Shown here in pieces: positions 34,570 to 47,617 of a DNA stretch of 64,000 bases. Each line of letters starts with the position of its first letter. Within the stretch, counting starts at the first letter, position 1. The DNA is from Neckera pumila (Eukaryota; Streptophyta; Bryopsida; Hypnales; Neckeraceae), in contig OZ018408.1 of the NCBI GenBank assembly GCA_963969595.1, positions 10,723,823 to 10,787,822 on the forward strand. The letters run 5' to 3'. The notes beneath the pieces were generated by a model. The model saw nothing but the letters and a program-made list of their open reading frames with translations. It was not told where the DNA came from and ran no database searches. The translations under genes were made by a program, and so were the position numbers.

Positions 34570-35486
34570 CCCCTAAAGTCCCATTGTCCACTCTAGGGAC
34601 AAAATGGATTTTGGGTAGGCTCCTACTGTCTCAATTTCTATTGTGATTTTCTAAGTTTTTTTGTAAACATATAAGAACACATTAGCTTTTTGAAAATATA
34701 ATTTGTATTTCAATTAAAGCCTAGGAGCAAAAGTTATGGCACAAAGACTTTTTCTTAGTTTGGTAAGTCGAAAAAATCCTCAAAATTTCTAAAACAAAAC
34801 ATTAAAAACTTTATTTTGTATACATTACATTATTATCTATATAAAAAGTTTTGATTCATTTTATTTGGATTTATTATGTGAAAGTTATGGACAATCTTGT
34901 TTTTTAGGCAATCAAAGCCTCTTCTTGAAAAATAATTTGTAGTATTCATTTCTGACCTCAATTTCACAATTTTTCCAAAAAGAATGTTTCATAAGGTTAA
35001 TGTCTCTTGCTGAAACAATCTCACCGTTGAAATTAAAATATTTCAATTCCACTTAGAGCCTATTAACAATTTAGATTTTCCTTCAATCTTGAACCTACTT
35101 CTACTTAACAATTCTATAATGAGAGAAAACTAAGTGGTTTTTTATTTTTTATTTTTTATATTGGACCTTCAATTCAATTCTTCATCATATAAAATTAATA
35201 ATTCAAAATCAATGGAGCAAAAATTTTAATTTATAAAGGTTCAAAGACAAAAAAATGTAGTTGAGCAAGGTGCAAAAATTTTTGTTTCCTTCACTTTAAA
35301 TGCAAATATCTTGCAATCTACATGGTCAAAATTTTTAAAATTTCTTTTACATATTTTTACACTAGTCTAGTATAAGTTCCTATGGTTAGATATGCAAAAA
35401 AACATTTTTAGATTTTTTTTGCTCTTTGCTATAGAATTGGTAGTTTTGAGTGATTTTTGAAAGAAGAAGCCTTGTGACTTTAGGGA
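34570..35486 (-). mobile_element. TTAA-type MITE, family A copy 5 (diverged ends)
   Basis: About 917 bp. Ends CCCCTAAAGTCCCATTG and GACTTTAGGGA. The flanking tetranucleotides have decayed to CTAA and TTAG. Reverse orientation. Non-coding; one of the older copies. Confidence 0.75.
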
Positions 35487-36291
35487 TTAGGGTAAATAAT
35501 CTTAATCCTCAAAAAAACCATGAAGTCAAAATCGTGAGTATCGATAAAGTTTTAGAAACCGATTAAGTTGTGAGTACTGCTAAAGGTCACAGAATATTTT
35601 CAATTGCACTAAAGGTCATGAAACCTTCTGAACCCTATAAAATGAATTTTGAGAAATTCTAAATGAAGCTAACCAAGGGAAAATCAACAAAAAGAAATAA
35701 TTTCATATAATTAGGACCTAACAAATTTGACCCCATATACAGTAAGATGAATTTTTTTATGAAAAATGGAAATAATCGTGTCAAACATTATGATGTAATT
35801 GATTTACTTTTTGAGATCACACCAAAAAAAATTCAATATAAAGAGTTCAAATGGTGTATATAGAGCTTTCAAGATGCTATCTTTAAAGTGTCACAAAAAT
35901 TATAATTTTGGAAAAAATTTCACAATTTTGGAAAAAATTCAAATAAAGTAAAAAGTAAATCATTGAAGCTATATTTTTGGTTAAGTTTTAAAATATTTAA
36001 ATTCAAGAACTATGTGAAAATTCAGGTTTTAATTTCAAAATGCATGTGGGATTTGCAATGTTTCTTAAGGATTAAAATATAATTTAGAATATAAATCTTT
36101 TGATAAAAGTTTATAAAATTTATATTTTATAATAGATCTAGATTTTGTCTAAGAATCCTAAATCATTAGGATTGGATCTTGAAAGAATGGACCCAACACA
36201 TTGATTATTAGCAACAAAATTGTCCTTTAACAACATAAATGCATGCATTCTTTGTTTCTACATTCTTTGAGTCGTTTGTGGGGCTACAAGG
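35487..36291. other. AT-rich DNA, nothing recognised
   Basis: No credible gene or repeat boundary; includes a short tandem (ATAATTTTGGAAAAAATTTCA-like) near 35900-35940. Confidence 0.5.
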
Positions 36292-36295
36292 TTAA

Positions 36296-36941
36296 CCTTT
36301 AAATGCCCAAAGCACCAAATTTTGATATCAACAATACTTTGAAGTTAAACCTTACCAAATTATTTCCTGTCATAGTTTATATTTGTTTTAAGTTTAAAAA
36401 TATATGGAATTTGAAGTCTAGTTTATCATCAAAAATCCAATTTTGAAAATGAATGATTTGATGTTTTTATTCAAGATTTTGTGCAAGGGGGTCCATTACA
36501 AATCATGATTCTCTAGTGCTAAGGGCTCTTAGAAATGAGCCTCAAAATATACTAAAATTTGGAGAAAAAATCACATTAGAAATTTATTTAAAAAAATCAT
36601 ACAATAGATTCTGAAAAGTTGTAAATTGATTGGTCTTATGCATATTATGCCCTTTAACCTTGTATTTTTTTAGTGAACAATTTTTATAGTTTTGATACGT
36701 AAAACTTCAAATCGCTTTCACAAATTTTTAACACCTTTAAGATCAAACATTATAGTTTTTCAATTCATATAAGTGATATTGTTGTGTTTTCTTTTTCCAT
36801 GTGATCTCCAACATGTCTAGTTTAAATTTGTACGGTTCCCATTCAATTTTTTTTATAAAGCTTATCAAAATGTTGTCTTTTTGGTTCAATTCTAAGCAAA
36901 TTCCAAGAGGCTCAAAAAAGGCTGGCCTTGGGCATTGAGGA
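36296..36941 (+). mobile_element. TTAA-flanked MITE, family D copy 2
   Basis: About 646 bp after TTAA at 36292-36295. Left end CCTTTAAATGCCCAAAGCACC, right end CCTTGGGCATTGAGGA with the flank decayed to TTCA. Interior matches D3 and D4 in the same orientation. Non-coding. Confidence 0.72.
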
Positions 36942-37184
36942 TTCAAATATGTCCTAGCATATGACAAGTAAGGTAGAGGTACCTATTTTGGACAACCTCC
37001 CTATGATGGATTTATAGGGTTATCACTTCTATATTGAATAAAACATTTGTTCTTGAATTTTTATTTTTTTAATTTTTAATTTTTAAATGCATTCTTCCTC
37101 ATCCTTATTTCTGCACACATTGAGCGCAATTTCTTAAACAAATTCCCCATATCTAGCACGCTGAAATGCTTAACTCTATAACGT

Positions 37185-37335
37185 TGTTGTGGATACTAAA
37201 TGTCCAATGGATGACAAAGAATACTTTCATATAAGATAGAAGTGCATTTGTTCATCCTTGGAATTTTATGCCAAAACGGAGAGGCCTTTTATAGTAGCTT
37301 TTCTTTGAATGAGTGCTTTTGATTTTCTTAAAGTA
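37185..37335 (+). repeat. Dispersed repeat S, copy 3
   Basis: AAGATAGAAGTGCATTTGTTC and CATCCTTGGAATTTTATG match copies at 3.1 and 16.9 kb. Confidence 0.55.
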
Positions 37336-37379
37336 GACAATTCATCGTATCAGAAAAAATGATCCCATAAGATGACATT

Positions 37380-37678
37380 TGAGGGCATTGGACGGCTGTT
37401 TCAAGCCCGTTCCCAAACTTGGCCCAATTCTGTAAACAATCGGTACGGATTGTCAGAATTTTTTTTTTTCAATTTTTTTTTCCTCCAAAATATCATTGTA
37501 TGCAAGTTTTTTTTGTTTTTTTATTTATTTTTTACCCCAAAAATGACGTAGCACCATTTCGACCACATCAGCGAGCTGCTTCCCTTGCGTTCCTGCAGTC
37601 TAGAAACGCAAAGGAGCTTGCAGTCTTCTAAAGGCCTCAAGTGTCATTTGCGGTAGAGACCAACCCGTCCGTACAGGG
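37380..37678. other. GC-richer segment related to MITE R
   Basis: Contains an inverted relative of the R1 body. The plus frame 37419-37631 runs through poly-T tracts (poly-Phe) and is not credible as a gene. Confidence 0.4.
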
Positions 37679-37682
37679 TTAA

Positions 37683-38418
37683 CCCTAGAACGCCGCGGAC
37701 GCCATTTCGTGGTGTTCCAATGACAATATTGTTGAGCCAAGAGAGTTCAAAAGCATTTTTTCATCCTCCTTTTCTTTGTTGACCTTTCACATGGGGTTAT
37801 GAAGAGTATCCAATTGAGTTTGTACTCTTTCCAATTTTTATCTTCACGGAAATGAGAAGCTATTAAAAAAAATGGATCACCAAATATGCTATTTTAGAGT
37901 ATTTTGGGAAGTTGTTGCTCCTTGCTTTAAATCTGAAATTTCTCCACAAAGATGATATTTCTTGAGTTTGAGTCAAACTAACAAAATGAAGGTCATCTAC
38001 TCTAGTTTCTATTCCAGTTTGAATTTTGAAAAAATTCCTAATATTGCATATTTTATTGCAATTTGAACATTGGGTGTATTTTCAATGTCTACTATTTTCT
38101 AATTATAGAATGACACAAAAATTGAGTTTACACCATGATGTTTGTCATTGTGATATACACTTATGGTGAAAATTTCAGATTTTTTGAAATATTTTTCTAT
38201 TTAATATGATTTTTCTTCATTTTTTCTTCAAAAATTCTTAAAAAAAACAATTTTTCACCAAAAAATCTAAATTTTTTCTGAAGTAAAGAAGACATATACT
38301 TTCATCTCTGAAAAATAAAAATAAATTTTTTCATAAATATTTAGTTGCAAAATGATAGCAAATTGAGTGATGGATAGTGAAGTTTGAAATCAATGGTCAT
38401 GGGTCCGTCAATTAGGGG
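37683..38418 (+). mobile_element. TTAA-flanked MITE, family C copy 1
   Basis: 736 bp between TTAA at 37679-37682 and TTAA at 38419-38422. Left end CCCTAGAACGCCGCGGACG, right end GTCAATTAGGGG. The right half matches C2 (GTGAAAATTTCAGATTTTTT versus GGGAAAATTTCAGATTTTGG). Non-coding. Confidence 0.78.
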
Positions 38419-38422
38419 TTAA

Positions 38423-39133
38423 GTTATCCGTTCTAGGTACCCGCCTCTACCTCTACCTTACAGTATGTGAGTCACAATTCGTCCATGTGATCAGTTATAA
38501 ACTCTTGACAACATAGTGAGTCAGAATTCCGGAATTCCAGTCAGAATGGCAACATTTTTATTCTGTGGCAGGCGTCCCAGGTCCCTTTGAAATTCCGAAA
38601 ATTGCATGGAGAACATGTGCAAAGTGAAGGACTCAGCTGGCCTGGCATGCCTTCCTGAAATATCACCAGTCTGTCTGTTGCATCTTTCTGGAGGAGGAGT
38701 CCAGAAACTCAGAGACAGGGGCATGTAAATTTGGTAATAACTTGTGCAAAGGAAAAGCCTGCTGTTGAGCTATTAACATACTGTATTGTAAACCAGCCTA
38801 TGACAGGCAAAAGATAGATCACTCGGGCACCACCGACAGTAGGGAATGACCCATTAAAGTCTTGCATCTAGCTTCTTTTTTTTTTACTTTCTATGAAAGC
38901 GTCTAAGGTAAACCTGCCTATGACAGGCAAATCTCCCATGACAGGTTCCTAGGGAACTATCCATGAGAGTCTTATATCTATCCATAACAAACTTTTTTTT
39001 AATAAATGGAATTAGGAATACATTAGGATGCTATGTAGCCATAATCAATGTTTTGGGGGATGGTCATGGAGTTATTAGTGACTGTTGTAGGACACTTACA
39101 CCTTTCTAGTGTAAGTAGTGAAATTGGGTTGCC
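38423..39133. other. Mixed DNA with a partial family J copy
   Basis: 38500-38770 is GC-richer; the minus frame 38521-38724 has no known domain. Three TATGACAGGCAAA-like motifs occur between 38800 and 38930. 39030-39130 resembles the left third of family J (ATAATCAATGTTTTGG and following) and ends at the A6 insertion. Confidence 0.45.
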
Positions 39134-39137
39134 TTAA

Positions 39138-40043
39138 CCCCTAAAGGATCAAGGCCTTTTTTCTACAAAAAACTCTCAAAACTGCCATTTCTAGAGCAAA
39201 GAGTAAAAAAATTTGAAAATTGTTTTTGTTTGCACATCTAACCGTAGGATCTTATGCCTAACTAGTATGAGAATGTGTGGAAAAAATTTCAGAATTTTTG
39301 ATGGTACAGATTGCAAGATATCTACGTTTGAAGTGAAAAAAACAAGTTTTTCAGTACACTACGGGACTAGATTTTTTTACTTTGAACATTTGTAACTTAA
39401 ATTTTTTGCACTACAGAGTTCTGAGCTTTAAATCTTTCTAGTAGAGAATTGAGTTGAGAGTCTAGGAAAAAAAAAGAAATTCAAAAAAACTTAATTTTCA
39501 TTCTTAAAAAACTTGTTAAGTAGAAGTAGGTACAAGATAGAAGGAAAATCTAAAATATTAATATCTTTTAGATGGAATTAAAAGGCACTAATCCGATTGG
39601 TGAGATTGTCCTAGCACAAAAACTAAACCATGTGGTACCTTTCTTTTTGAGAAATTGCAAAAATTGCATTCCAAAATGAATCCTACAAGTTATTTTTTCA
39701 AAAAGATGTTCTAATTGCCCGAAAAACAAGATTGTCCACAGCTTTCTCATAAAAAATCCAAATGAAATGAATCAAAGCTTTCCAAATAGACAAAAATATA
39801 ATCTATAAGGGAAAAAGTTTTTAAAAAAATTTAAAATTTTGCTAACCCTCTCCCCTGCTTTGAGCTTATTTGGGCATAACTTTTGTTCCCGGGCACTAAT
39901 TGAAAAGAAAATGATATTCCCACAAAGCTCATCAGTTTTTCTATCTCCAAAAAAAGTTTCAGAAAATCACAACAAAATTTCAGCCTGTAGGTACTTGCCC
40001 AAAATCCCATATGTCCCCCAAAGGGACAATGGTCCTTTAGGGG
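39138..40043 (+). mobile_element. TTAA-flanked MITE, family A copy 6
   Basis: 906 bp between TTAA at 39134-39137 and TTAA at 40044-40047. Ends CCCCTAAAGGATCAAGGCC and AATGGTCCTTTAGGGG give a terminal inverted repeat of about 14 bp. Forward orientation. Non-coding. Confidence 0.87.
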
Positions 40044-40249
40044 TTAACATTTAGGTTGCCTTCACTGAGAGAAGTCAGCTCATGAGCCACTGCTTGTCCA
40101 CATAGAGGCACATGCAATTCTCTAAACTTTGCACCAACCTTTACAATACACATAGTTCCTTCATTACTGCATTCTTCTGTAATGACTGTATATAGTTATG
40201 TAGTGTTGAATGTTGATAAATTAGTATGGTGCAACCTAATTTCACTATT

Positions 40250-41160
40250 TTGTGTAGTGTAAACTTGTCATAAGAAGTTATTTTTTTATTCCTTCATGTC
40301 ATGGCCACTAGTGGGGCCTGTGCCGTTGCCACGGTCAAAATCGTAGTGAAAATAGTTTTTTAATTTTTTTGATTCATAATTAAAACTTTGAAATTCAATA
40401 TCTTTCATTCGTCATTCCAAACGCCAAAAGCCCAAGCCCGTCTATCCCTCCTCATCAAGAGCTTTCCAACGGTACCAAGTATGCGACCAAAATCAAAGTA
40501 AAAGTAATCTTTTGATTTTTTTTTTCTAATTTTTTAATCCATAAATACTTCAAAATTCAATAACTTCCGCACCATAGGTCCAAACGCCAAAAAACCAAGC
40601 CCATGCACCTCTACATGCCGAGCCCTTCCGATGGTACCAAGCACGCCACTGGAGGACGCACGGTCCGGGAGATCTCAATGTAACAAAACAAAATAAAACA
40701 AAACAAATAAACAAACAACCAAATTGAACCCTTAAGCACCCCAACGCCTCAAACATAGCCTCTCTAAATTGAAAGATGTCCTTGTTTGATTGGAATGAAT
40801 TGAGAAAGGTCTAGATTTTAGTAAACATGAGCTAGGCGCTCAGGGTTTAAGGTATGGATGTTAGGAAATTTTGTAGCCATGATAGAAAATGTAATGAGTG
40901 CTTTAAGTGGTAAGATGACTATTATGAAAATATTTTTTGTTGGTTTTGGGATAGTCTACAGACTTTTTAGGGCCAATCTGACAACACACTTCAAAAATTC
41001 ATAACAAATTCATACTTTGTCAAAAAAATAAAATTTCATTTGCTTTCTTCATTTTTCAAATTTGTCTTTGTATGGAAAAAAATCTCAATATTTTTGTGAA
41101 CTGCAATAGATTAGACCACTCATTCTGCTTGTCATAGGTAGATTTATCTTAGATGGAGAT
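40250..41160 (+). mobile_element. Family J copy interrupted by a tandem-repeat block
   Basis: 40250-40310 and 40860-41160 match consecutive parts of J4 (43760-44085). The right end reads TAGATTTATCTTA. The middle, 40316-40855, is not part of J and holds two tandem units of about 155 bp. Confidence 0.5.
40345..40660. repeat. Two tandem ~155-bp units
   Basis: Both units contain a TCCAAACGCCAAAA-like block, then AAGCCC, then TTCC-A(A/T)GGTACCAAG. A more distant relative lies inverted near 57500-57740 (TACCGTTGGAAAGC, GCATTTGGACC). Such sequence is common in plant LTR-retrotransposon flanks, but no LTR element was demonstrated here. Confidence 0.65.
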
Positions 41161-41164
41161 CACA

Positions 41165-41954
41165 TAACCCTAAAGCGCTCTGACGTCCATATTTCGGACA
41201 ATGAATGGAGGGCTTCAAGGCACCCTTCAATCCAACTAACTTCTCATTCATCCAATGTAATACTTGAATCTAGAAAAGACAACCTTCTTTAATGACCGAA
41301 TTCATGAAATTCTAATAAATAATATTTTTGTACAAAAATATGGACAAAAATGTGCAAAAATTCAAAAAAGGATTTGTAGCTCTTAGAAATTAAAATTTGG
41401 TGAAGCATTGTATTTCTACATTCATCCATCTTTGGGACCAAATTTTTTTTTCTCAATCATATTCATGCATTTTTTCATCTAAATTTGTCAACTTCATCCA
41501 CAGTTTGAATAGAAATGAAAAATTTCCAGTGAAAAAAAGATTATTTTTATCTCGCAAAAAGTAGACAATTATGGTGCAATTGAAATGGTGCAATTTGGTG
41601 ATATGGTGACAAGAAAAAGGGTGCCAAAGAAAAAAAGCTGCTTATATCAATCAATGAAAGATGTTTTCAATAAATGAGATTTGGGTGGCACATAGGTTGA
41701 GTTAAGGTATACGACCTATTTCCGCCAATGTCAAGCATTTTAGGATATGTTTGATTGAGCAATGGTGGAGGGATACTTTTCTTTGGTCACAGAATAGAAA
41801 TAATGACACTACAAGAGAATGGGGTCTTTTAAGTGAGTTTTAAAATAAAGTCCTAGACACAAGATTTTAAGTAATGACCTTTAAGGCAATTTTCAGCAAA
41901 ATTTTACTTGAAACACATGTATTTCTAGTCTAGGATTATACTTTTAAAATTCAC
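41165..41954. other. Non-coding, nothing certain
   Basis: Starts with ATAACCCTAAAGCGCTCTGACG, possibly a decayed C-type end, but no partner was found. No gene recognised. Confidence 0.4.
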
Positions 41955-41958
41955 TTAA

Positions 41959-42892
41959 CCCCTAGAGGACCAAGGTCCTTTTTTTGCCAAAAAACACTCA
42001 AAACTGCCATTTCTAGAGCAAAAATTAAAAAAATTTGAAAAATGTTTTTTTTTCACATCTAATCATAGGATCTTACACCTAACTAGTATGAGAGTGTGCG
42101 GTAAAAATTTCAGAATTTTTGACCGCATAGATTGCAAGATATCTGTGTTTATAGTGAAAAAAACAAATTTTTCAACACGTTGCGGGACTAGATTTTTTGA
42201 CTTTCAACATTTGTAACTTAAAATTTTTGCACTACAGAGTTTTGAGCTTTGAACCTTTGTAGTGGAGAATTGAGTTGAGAGTCTAGGAATAAAAAACGAA
42301 ATTAAAAAAAACTCAATTATCATTCTTTAAAAAATTGTTAAGTAGAAGTAGATACAAGATAGAAGGAAAATCTAAAATATTCATATATTTTAGATGGAAT
42401 TAAAATGCACTAATCCCAATGGTGAAATTGTTCTAGAAAATAATATAAACCATTAGGAAAAAAAAGCTGAAAATTTTTTAAAATTGCATTCAGAAATGCA
42501 TCCTAGAAGTTATTTTTTTCAAGAAGATGCTTTAAGTGCCCAAAAAACAAGAATGTCTATAACTTTCTCATAAAAAAATCCAAATGAAATGAATCAAAGC
42601 TTTCCAGATAGGCAAAAATATAATCTATGAGAAAAAAAATATTAAAAAAAAAAATTTAATTTTTGGCCTATATATTTTTGCTGCCCGGGCTGCCCGCCGT
42701 CCCTTGTTTTGAGCTTATTTGGTCAGAACTTTTTTTCCCGGGCACCGATTGTGAAAAAAATTGTATTCCCACAAAGCTTATCAGTTTTTCTATCTTCCAA
42801 AAAAGTTTCAAAAAATCACGACAAAATTTCAGCCCATAGGTACCTGCCTGAAAACGCATTTGTCCCCCGAAGGGACAATGGTCCTTTAGCGA
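41959..42892 (+). mobile_element. TTAA-flanked MITE, family A copy 7
   Basis: 934 bp between TTAA at 41955-41958 and TTAA at 42893-42896. Ends CCCCTAGAGGACCAAGGTCC and GGTCCTTTAGCGA. Forward orientation, closely similar to A6 and A11 throughout. Non-coding. Confidence 0.86.
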
Positions 42893-43199
42893 TTAAAAAA
42901 ACCCATTTTCTTGTAGTGCAAAGATTGCACGATTTTTTGCTAGTTTTTCATCAAGTTTGAAATTTGTAAGAATTATTGTCCAACTTATTACTGTAAGAAT
43001 TACTGTAAGAAAGTGTAGATTACTGTCCAACTTATTCTCAATGTATAGGCAAACCTAAAATTTTTGAGAAGTGCAAATCTTAAAACTGGTCTTAGCAACT
43101 TCATTAAGTGTCAACGTGTGATTTCTCACACCAACAATAAAGTTGCTCAACCATATCATATTCCCCTCATTCACAAAAATAAGTCACCCTATCTTAGAC

Positions 43200-44085
43200 A
43201 AATGGGGTCTTTATCAGAAATAGGTTGTAAAGAATACCTTAGTGGCCACAATCAATGTCTTGGATGATATTGATGGAGTGATTAGTGCATCCCAAAATCC
43301 ATAAGTGGAAAGAAGAACAATACCAAAATTCTTAAATGGAGGAGGACCTCATTCTATTTTGATGGCTTTTTAAAAATTTGACCAAATGCAAAGCCAACAA
43401 TCCAAACCTCAAATGGACTTTTTTGCATTATATAAAATAAAATAAAAAGATTCTACATTAAAAAAGACCTTTCATGCAAAAATGGAAGGTCTTGTTTATT
43501 GATACATATAACAATGGTTGAAAAGGTATGACAATTATGAATCTTCCTATAGTGAACCAAGTTGCGTGCTCTATGTATTTGGTCAACTTTCGGGATTTGG
43601 GAAGGAAAATGGCAGACTTGGGAATAAAGAAAGACCAATACCAGTTACATTGAAGAGTGTTTTTTGTATTGCTTTGTCATTCTGGCGTTGGCGTGGTGAT
43701 GGTTTCTAGTTGGTGCTTGGGACTGCTCTTTGTGATCACAATAGGAACTTTCACTTATTGAGTGTAAATTCATCATAGGAAGTGAGTTTTTAGGCCTTCA
43801 TGTTTGTAACCATATTAGGAAGTATTGTGACTATTTTAGGTGAGTAAGAGGTCCATTTTAGAAACACTTGTTGTTGGTTTGGGGGTAGTCTTGAAACTCT
43901 TTTGGACTAATTGGGCAACACAATTCAAAAATTCATAACAAATTCACTTTGTCAAAAAAATATAATTTTCAGTTATTCTCCCCATTTTTCACATTTGTCT
44001 TTATGTAGAATAAAATTAAAAATTTCAATAATGCAGACATGGCAAATAGACATTATACATGTCATAGGCTGATTTATCTTAGAGT
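43200..44085 (+). mobile_element. Family J copy 4 (long form)
   Basis: Starts near ATACCTTAGTGGCCACAATC and ends GGCTGATTTATCTTA. Contains the uninterrupted sequence AAGTGAGTTTTTAGGCC at about 43780-43796, the counterpart of the A9 insertion site. 43300-43740 is extra sequence relative to J1. No credible gene. Confidence 0.55.
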
Positions 44086-44948
44086 TAATCCTAAAATGGA
44101 AAGAAATTAGGATTTCTTTCCCTTCGAATAGCAAAAAATAGAGAACCAGGGATCAAACTCCCGTTTTGGAGCTCTTTTGAGTTCTGTCCCTAGTTTTGTT
44201 TCCACCAATGGAAACTCATGAGCATGCGGCATGTAGAACTAGGGATTGGAATTCAAGACAAGTACCATGAGTTCAAAACTTAACTCAAGATGAAGTGGTG
44301 TATGACAATGCATTTATTGTTGGTGACTACAACTTAAACTCTTAACTTGCAAATCAAGTCTAGACCACTTGAGGATATGGGACAAGTGTCTTTGGATATG
44401 GGACACTAGTTGACAGATATTTGCTACTAAATTTATGGAGAGGAGAGGGTAGTTGCAAAAAAGACTTAATAATTTTGGCTCAAAACGGCCTTAGTACTAG
44501 AGTACCATGACTTTTGGAATTAATTTTTTTAAATAAAATAAAATATGGTTAATTTGTAAACATTCGAAAAAGTATGTATGTGAAAATTTCAGACCTAGAA
44601 AAATTTATCTCTAAAAGTTATGCACGGTCAAAGAGTGTCAGAAATGGCAAGAAAATAGACACTTTGGGATTTCATTTTTAAAAGATAGTAAAATAATTTA
44701 AAAAAACACACCCCAAAAAGCCATTTTTTCTAACTTAAAGATGTTTGTTCTCAACCATTTTCATCTTTGGAAGAAAAAAATTGTATTCTCTGCACGTGCG
44801 CAAAGGTAGTGCACTTTGAGCACATGTGGAAGGTAAACATTTTATTATTTTTGGAAAATCTCTTTGTAGGCTTGTGTAACTTTAGTAGAACTCCTTGTCT
44901 TCTAATTTTCACCTTAAAATATGCATTTTTGGGTCAGAAATAGCACTA
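44086..44948. other. Non-coding, nothing recognised
   Basis: AT-rich; no gene or clear repeat. Confidence 0.5.
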
Positions 44949-44971
44949 CCCCCCCCCCCCCCCCCCCCCCC
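44949..44971. repeat. Poly-C tract
   Basis: 23 consecutive C residues followed by TCCC. Could form G-rich structures on the minus strand; also a likely site of assembly length error. Confidence 0.95.
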
Positions 44972-46265
44972 TCCCAAATGGCCAAGATAGACATCCAATC
45001 GGGGGCAGTTTAAAAATACCAAAATAATTTAAAAAACTCAAAAAAATTACTTAATGTTTGAAAATACTACATGTACCTTCGTTTCAAATTTAATAGGAAA
45101 TGAACATAAGACGCAAAGGTTATGAACAAAAAACTACATGTCCAAGGCCAAGGGGACAAAAAAAAGGACAAGTGTTTCTTGCAATGACCCAAGAACTATG
45201 AGTAAGGGGTCAGGTTCAAAATGTTTGCTCCCTTGATGTATGTAGAACATGTATTTTTGGATACAATAATGTTTTTGAAGGTGTGAGGATGTTCAAATTG
45301 ATATGAACTTTTTGTTAACTTGTCACAAGGTTTCAATAGACTTGGGAGATAGAATTGTGATTTTTTCCAACATTGCTACACAAATTTCTAATAACATTCA
45401 CATAACACCAAAAAATGATGCATTTCTACATGTATCATCACTTTGTCATACCTATGAAGAAGGTCCAAATCTCTTGTTGGCTTTGCATTGCACAAAGTTG
45501 GCGAGTTGTGAGATGGCCTCATGTTTGCTTCTGCAATAATCATCTTGCTCAACTTCAATAAATTGGTTATAGACATGGATATTGCTTTGTGCATACAAGC
45601 ACGTACTGATTGTGCGTAGGAATTGCATGTGGACCTTGTGGCACTTAGAGGTGACACGTACTCTTGAAGTATGGCAATATGGCATCCATTCTCTTTGAAG
45701 TATAAGGAAGATTGCTCTAAAAGCGACCAAGTTCTAATTGAGACCCCATCTAGGAAATATCTTCTACTGTCAATGCTGAGTTAGGTAGGCTTAAATGGTC
45801 GTTGTAAGAGCATACAACCTTAATATGCTTCAATCCTAATAGAAGGGCATTTGCTCCTTGTAGGATATGAATAAAAAGAGTGGATTTTGGAATGGAAGTG
45901 TTTTGCAAGTAATGAAATTTATGACGGTTGTAGGCTCTATTGGTGACTATTTGAAGGTACTACATCATTGACCTGCATATATAGTTATGCCTAGGTACCT
46001 CAATATACCTTCACTTTATCTCCTCACATGTTTCACTAAATTTTTTTGATTTAGAATACAAATATACAGTCACATAATGGGCTATAAAATACATCTCAGA
46101 GTCCCATAGTGTTTTTTCTAAAAATTGACTTTGTTGCATTGCCAAGCACGTTGCCAAGTGGCCTTCAAATAAGGTTGTTTCCCATGCATGATTCCGAACT
46201 CCACCCTACCTCACAAACACCCTCGATCACATCCCTCCTTTAACCTTGTGAAAAATGCTGCCATG
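44972..46265. other. Non-coding, nothing recognised
   Basis: Overlapping short frames at 45303-45730 on both strands show no family features. Confidence 0.45.
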
Positions 46266-46695
46266 TAAGATAGAAGCACCAGTTGTCAACCACACCCAGT
46301 ACCCAATCGGTAGAGGTGGAGTATTTCCAACCAAAGTTGGAAAAGATTTCTAATGGAAGCTGGAAAAGAATGTGCTTTTTTGTTCCTTTTTAAGGTTGGG
46401 ATTAATAAGGTTATGATATATGTCCCAAAGTAGTGAGCAAGAAAGTAGTAAGTAGTAAGTGAGAAGGTATTTCCTGAATGATCTGAATTGGAAAAGTCTA
46501 GACATTGGCTATTGGTGAAATGCACTTTTTGGCTCCTAAAATGCACAGTAATTTCCATTTTGGGAAAAGGATTCTGAAAATTTTGCAATCTCCAAAATTC
46601 CTATCTTCCTATGTGAGAAAAACTTCACCACCTCTTACTGCGCATGATCTGCTCCAAAATTGCTTAAACAATCGACTACTTGTGCTTCTACCTTA
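46266..46695. mobile_element. TAAGGTA-type MITE H3
   Basis: 430 bp from TAAGATAGAAGCACCAGTTG to GTGCTTCTACCTTA. The terminal 14 bp match at 13 positions as inverted repeats. Its final TTA forms part of the TTAA used by A8. Non-coding. Confidence 0.65.
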
Positions 46696-46696
46696 A

Positions 46697-47616
46697 CCCC
46701 TAAAGGCCCAAGTGTCCGTTCAACGGACAAGTGGGATTTTGGGCAGGTACCTACGGGCTGAAATTTTGTCCTGATTTTTTGAAACTTTTTGTCAAGATAG
46801 TAAAACTGATAAGCTTTGTGGGAGTAATAATTTTATTTTCAATCGGTGCTTGGGAAAAAAGTTATGCCCAAATAAGCTCAAAACGGGGGAGAGAGGGTAG
46901 CAAAAAATAATTTGCAAAAAATAATTTTTTTTTTTGAATTCTTTTCCGATAGATTATATTTTTGTCTACCTAGAAAGCTTTGATTCATTTCATTTGGATT
47001 TGTTATGAGAAAGTTATGGACATTCTTGTTTTTTGGGCAGTTAGAGCATCTTTTTGAAAAAAATAACTTGTAGGACTCATTTTCTAATGCAATTTTTCAA
47101 ATTTTTCAAATTTTTTTTTTTGACATGGTTTAGTTTACTTCCTAGAACAATCTCACCATTGGAATTAGTGCATTTTAATTCCATCTAAAATATATGAATA
47201 TTTTAGATTTTCCTTCTATCTTGTTCCTAATTCTACTTAACAATTTTTTTAATAATGAAAATTAAATTTTTTTGAACTTTTTTTTTTGGTTGATTGTCAA
47301 CTCAATTCTCCACTATAAACATTTAAAGCTCAAAACTCTATAGTGCAAAAATTTTAAGCTAAAAATGTTCAAAGTCAAAAAATCCAATCCCACAATGTGC
47401 TGAAAACCTTGTTTTTTCCACTTTAAACGTAGATATCTTGCAATCTATGTGGTCAAAAATTCTGAAATTTTTTCCTCACATTCTTATACTAGTTAGGTGT
47501 AAGATCCTACGGTTAGATGTGCAAAAAAAACATTTTTTATTTTTTCTTCACTCTTTGCTAAAAAATGGCAATTTTGGGTGTTTTTTGGCAGAAAAAAGGC
47601 CTTGGGCCTTTAGGGG
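46697..47616 (-). mobile_element. TTAA-flanked MITE, family A copy 8
   Basis: 920 bp between TTAA at 46693-46696 and TTAA at 47617-47620. Ends CCCCTAAAGGCCCAAGTG and CTTGGGCCTTTAGGGG give a terminal inverted repeat of about 15 bp. Reverse orientation. It sits exactly at the junction of MITE H3 (left) and G3 (right). Non-coding. Confidence 0.88.
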
Positions 47617-47617
47617 T

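Noticed and set aside
41165..41954. Possible additional family C element starting ATAACCCTAAAGCGC
   Set aside because: The flank is not TTAA and no inverted right terminus was found.
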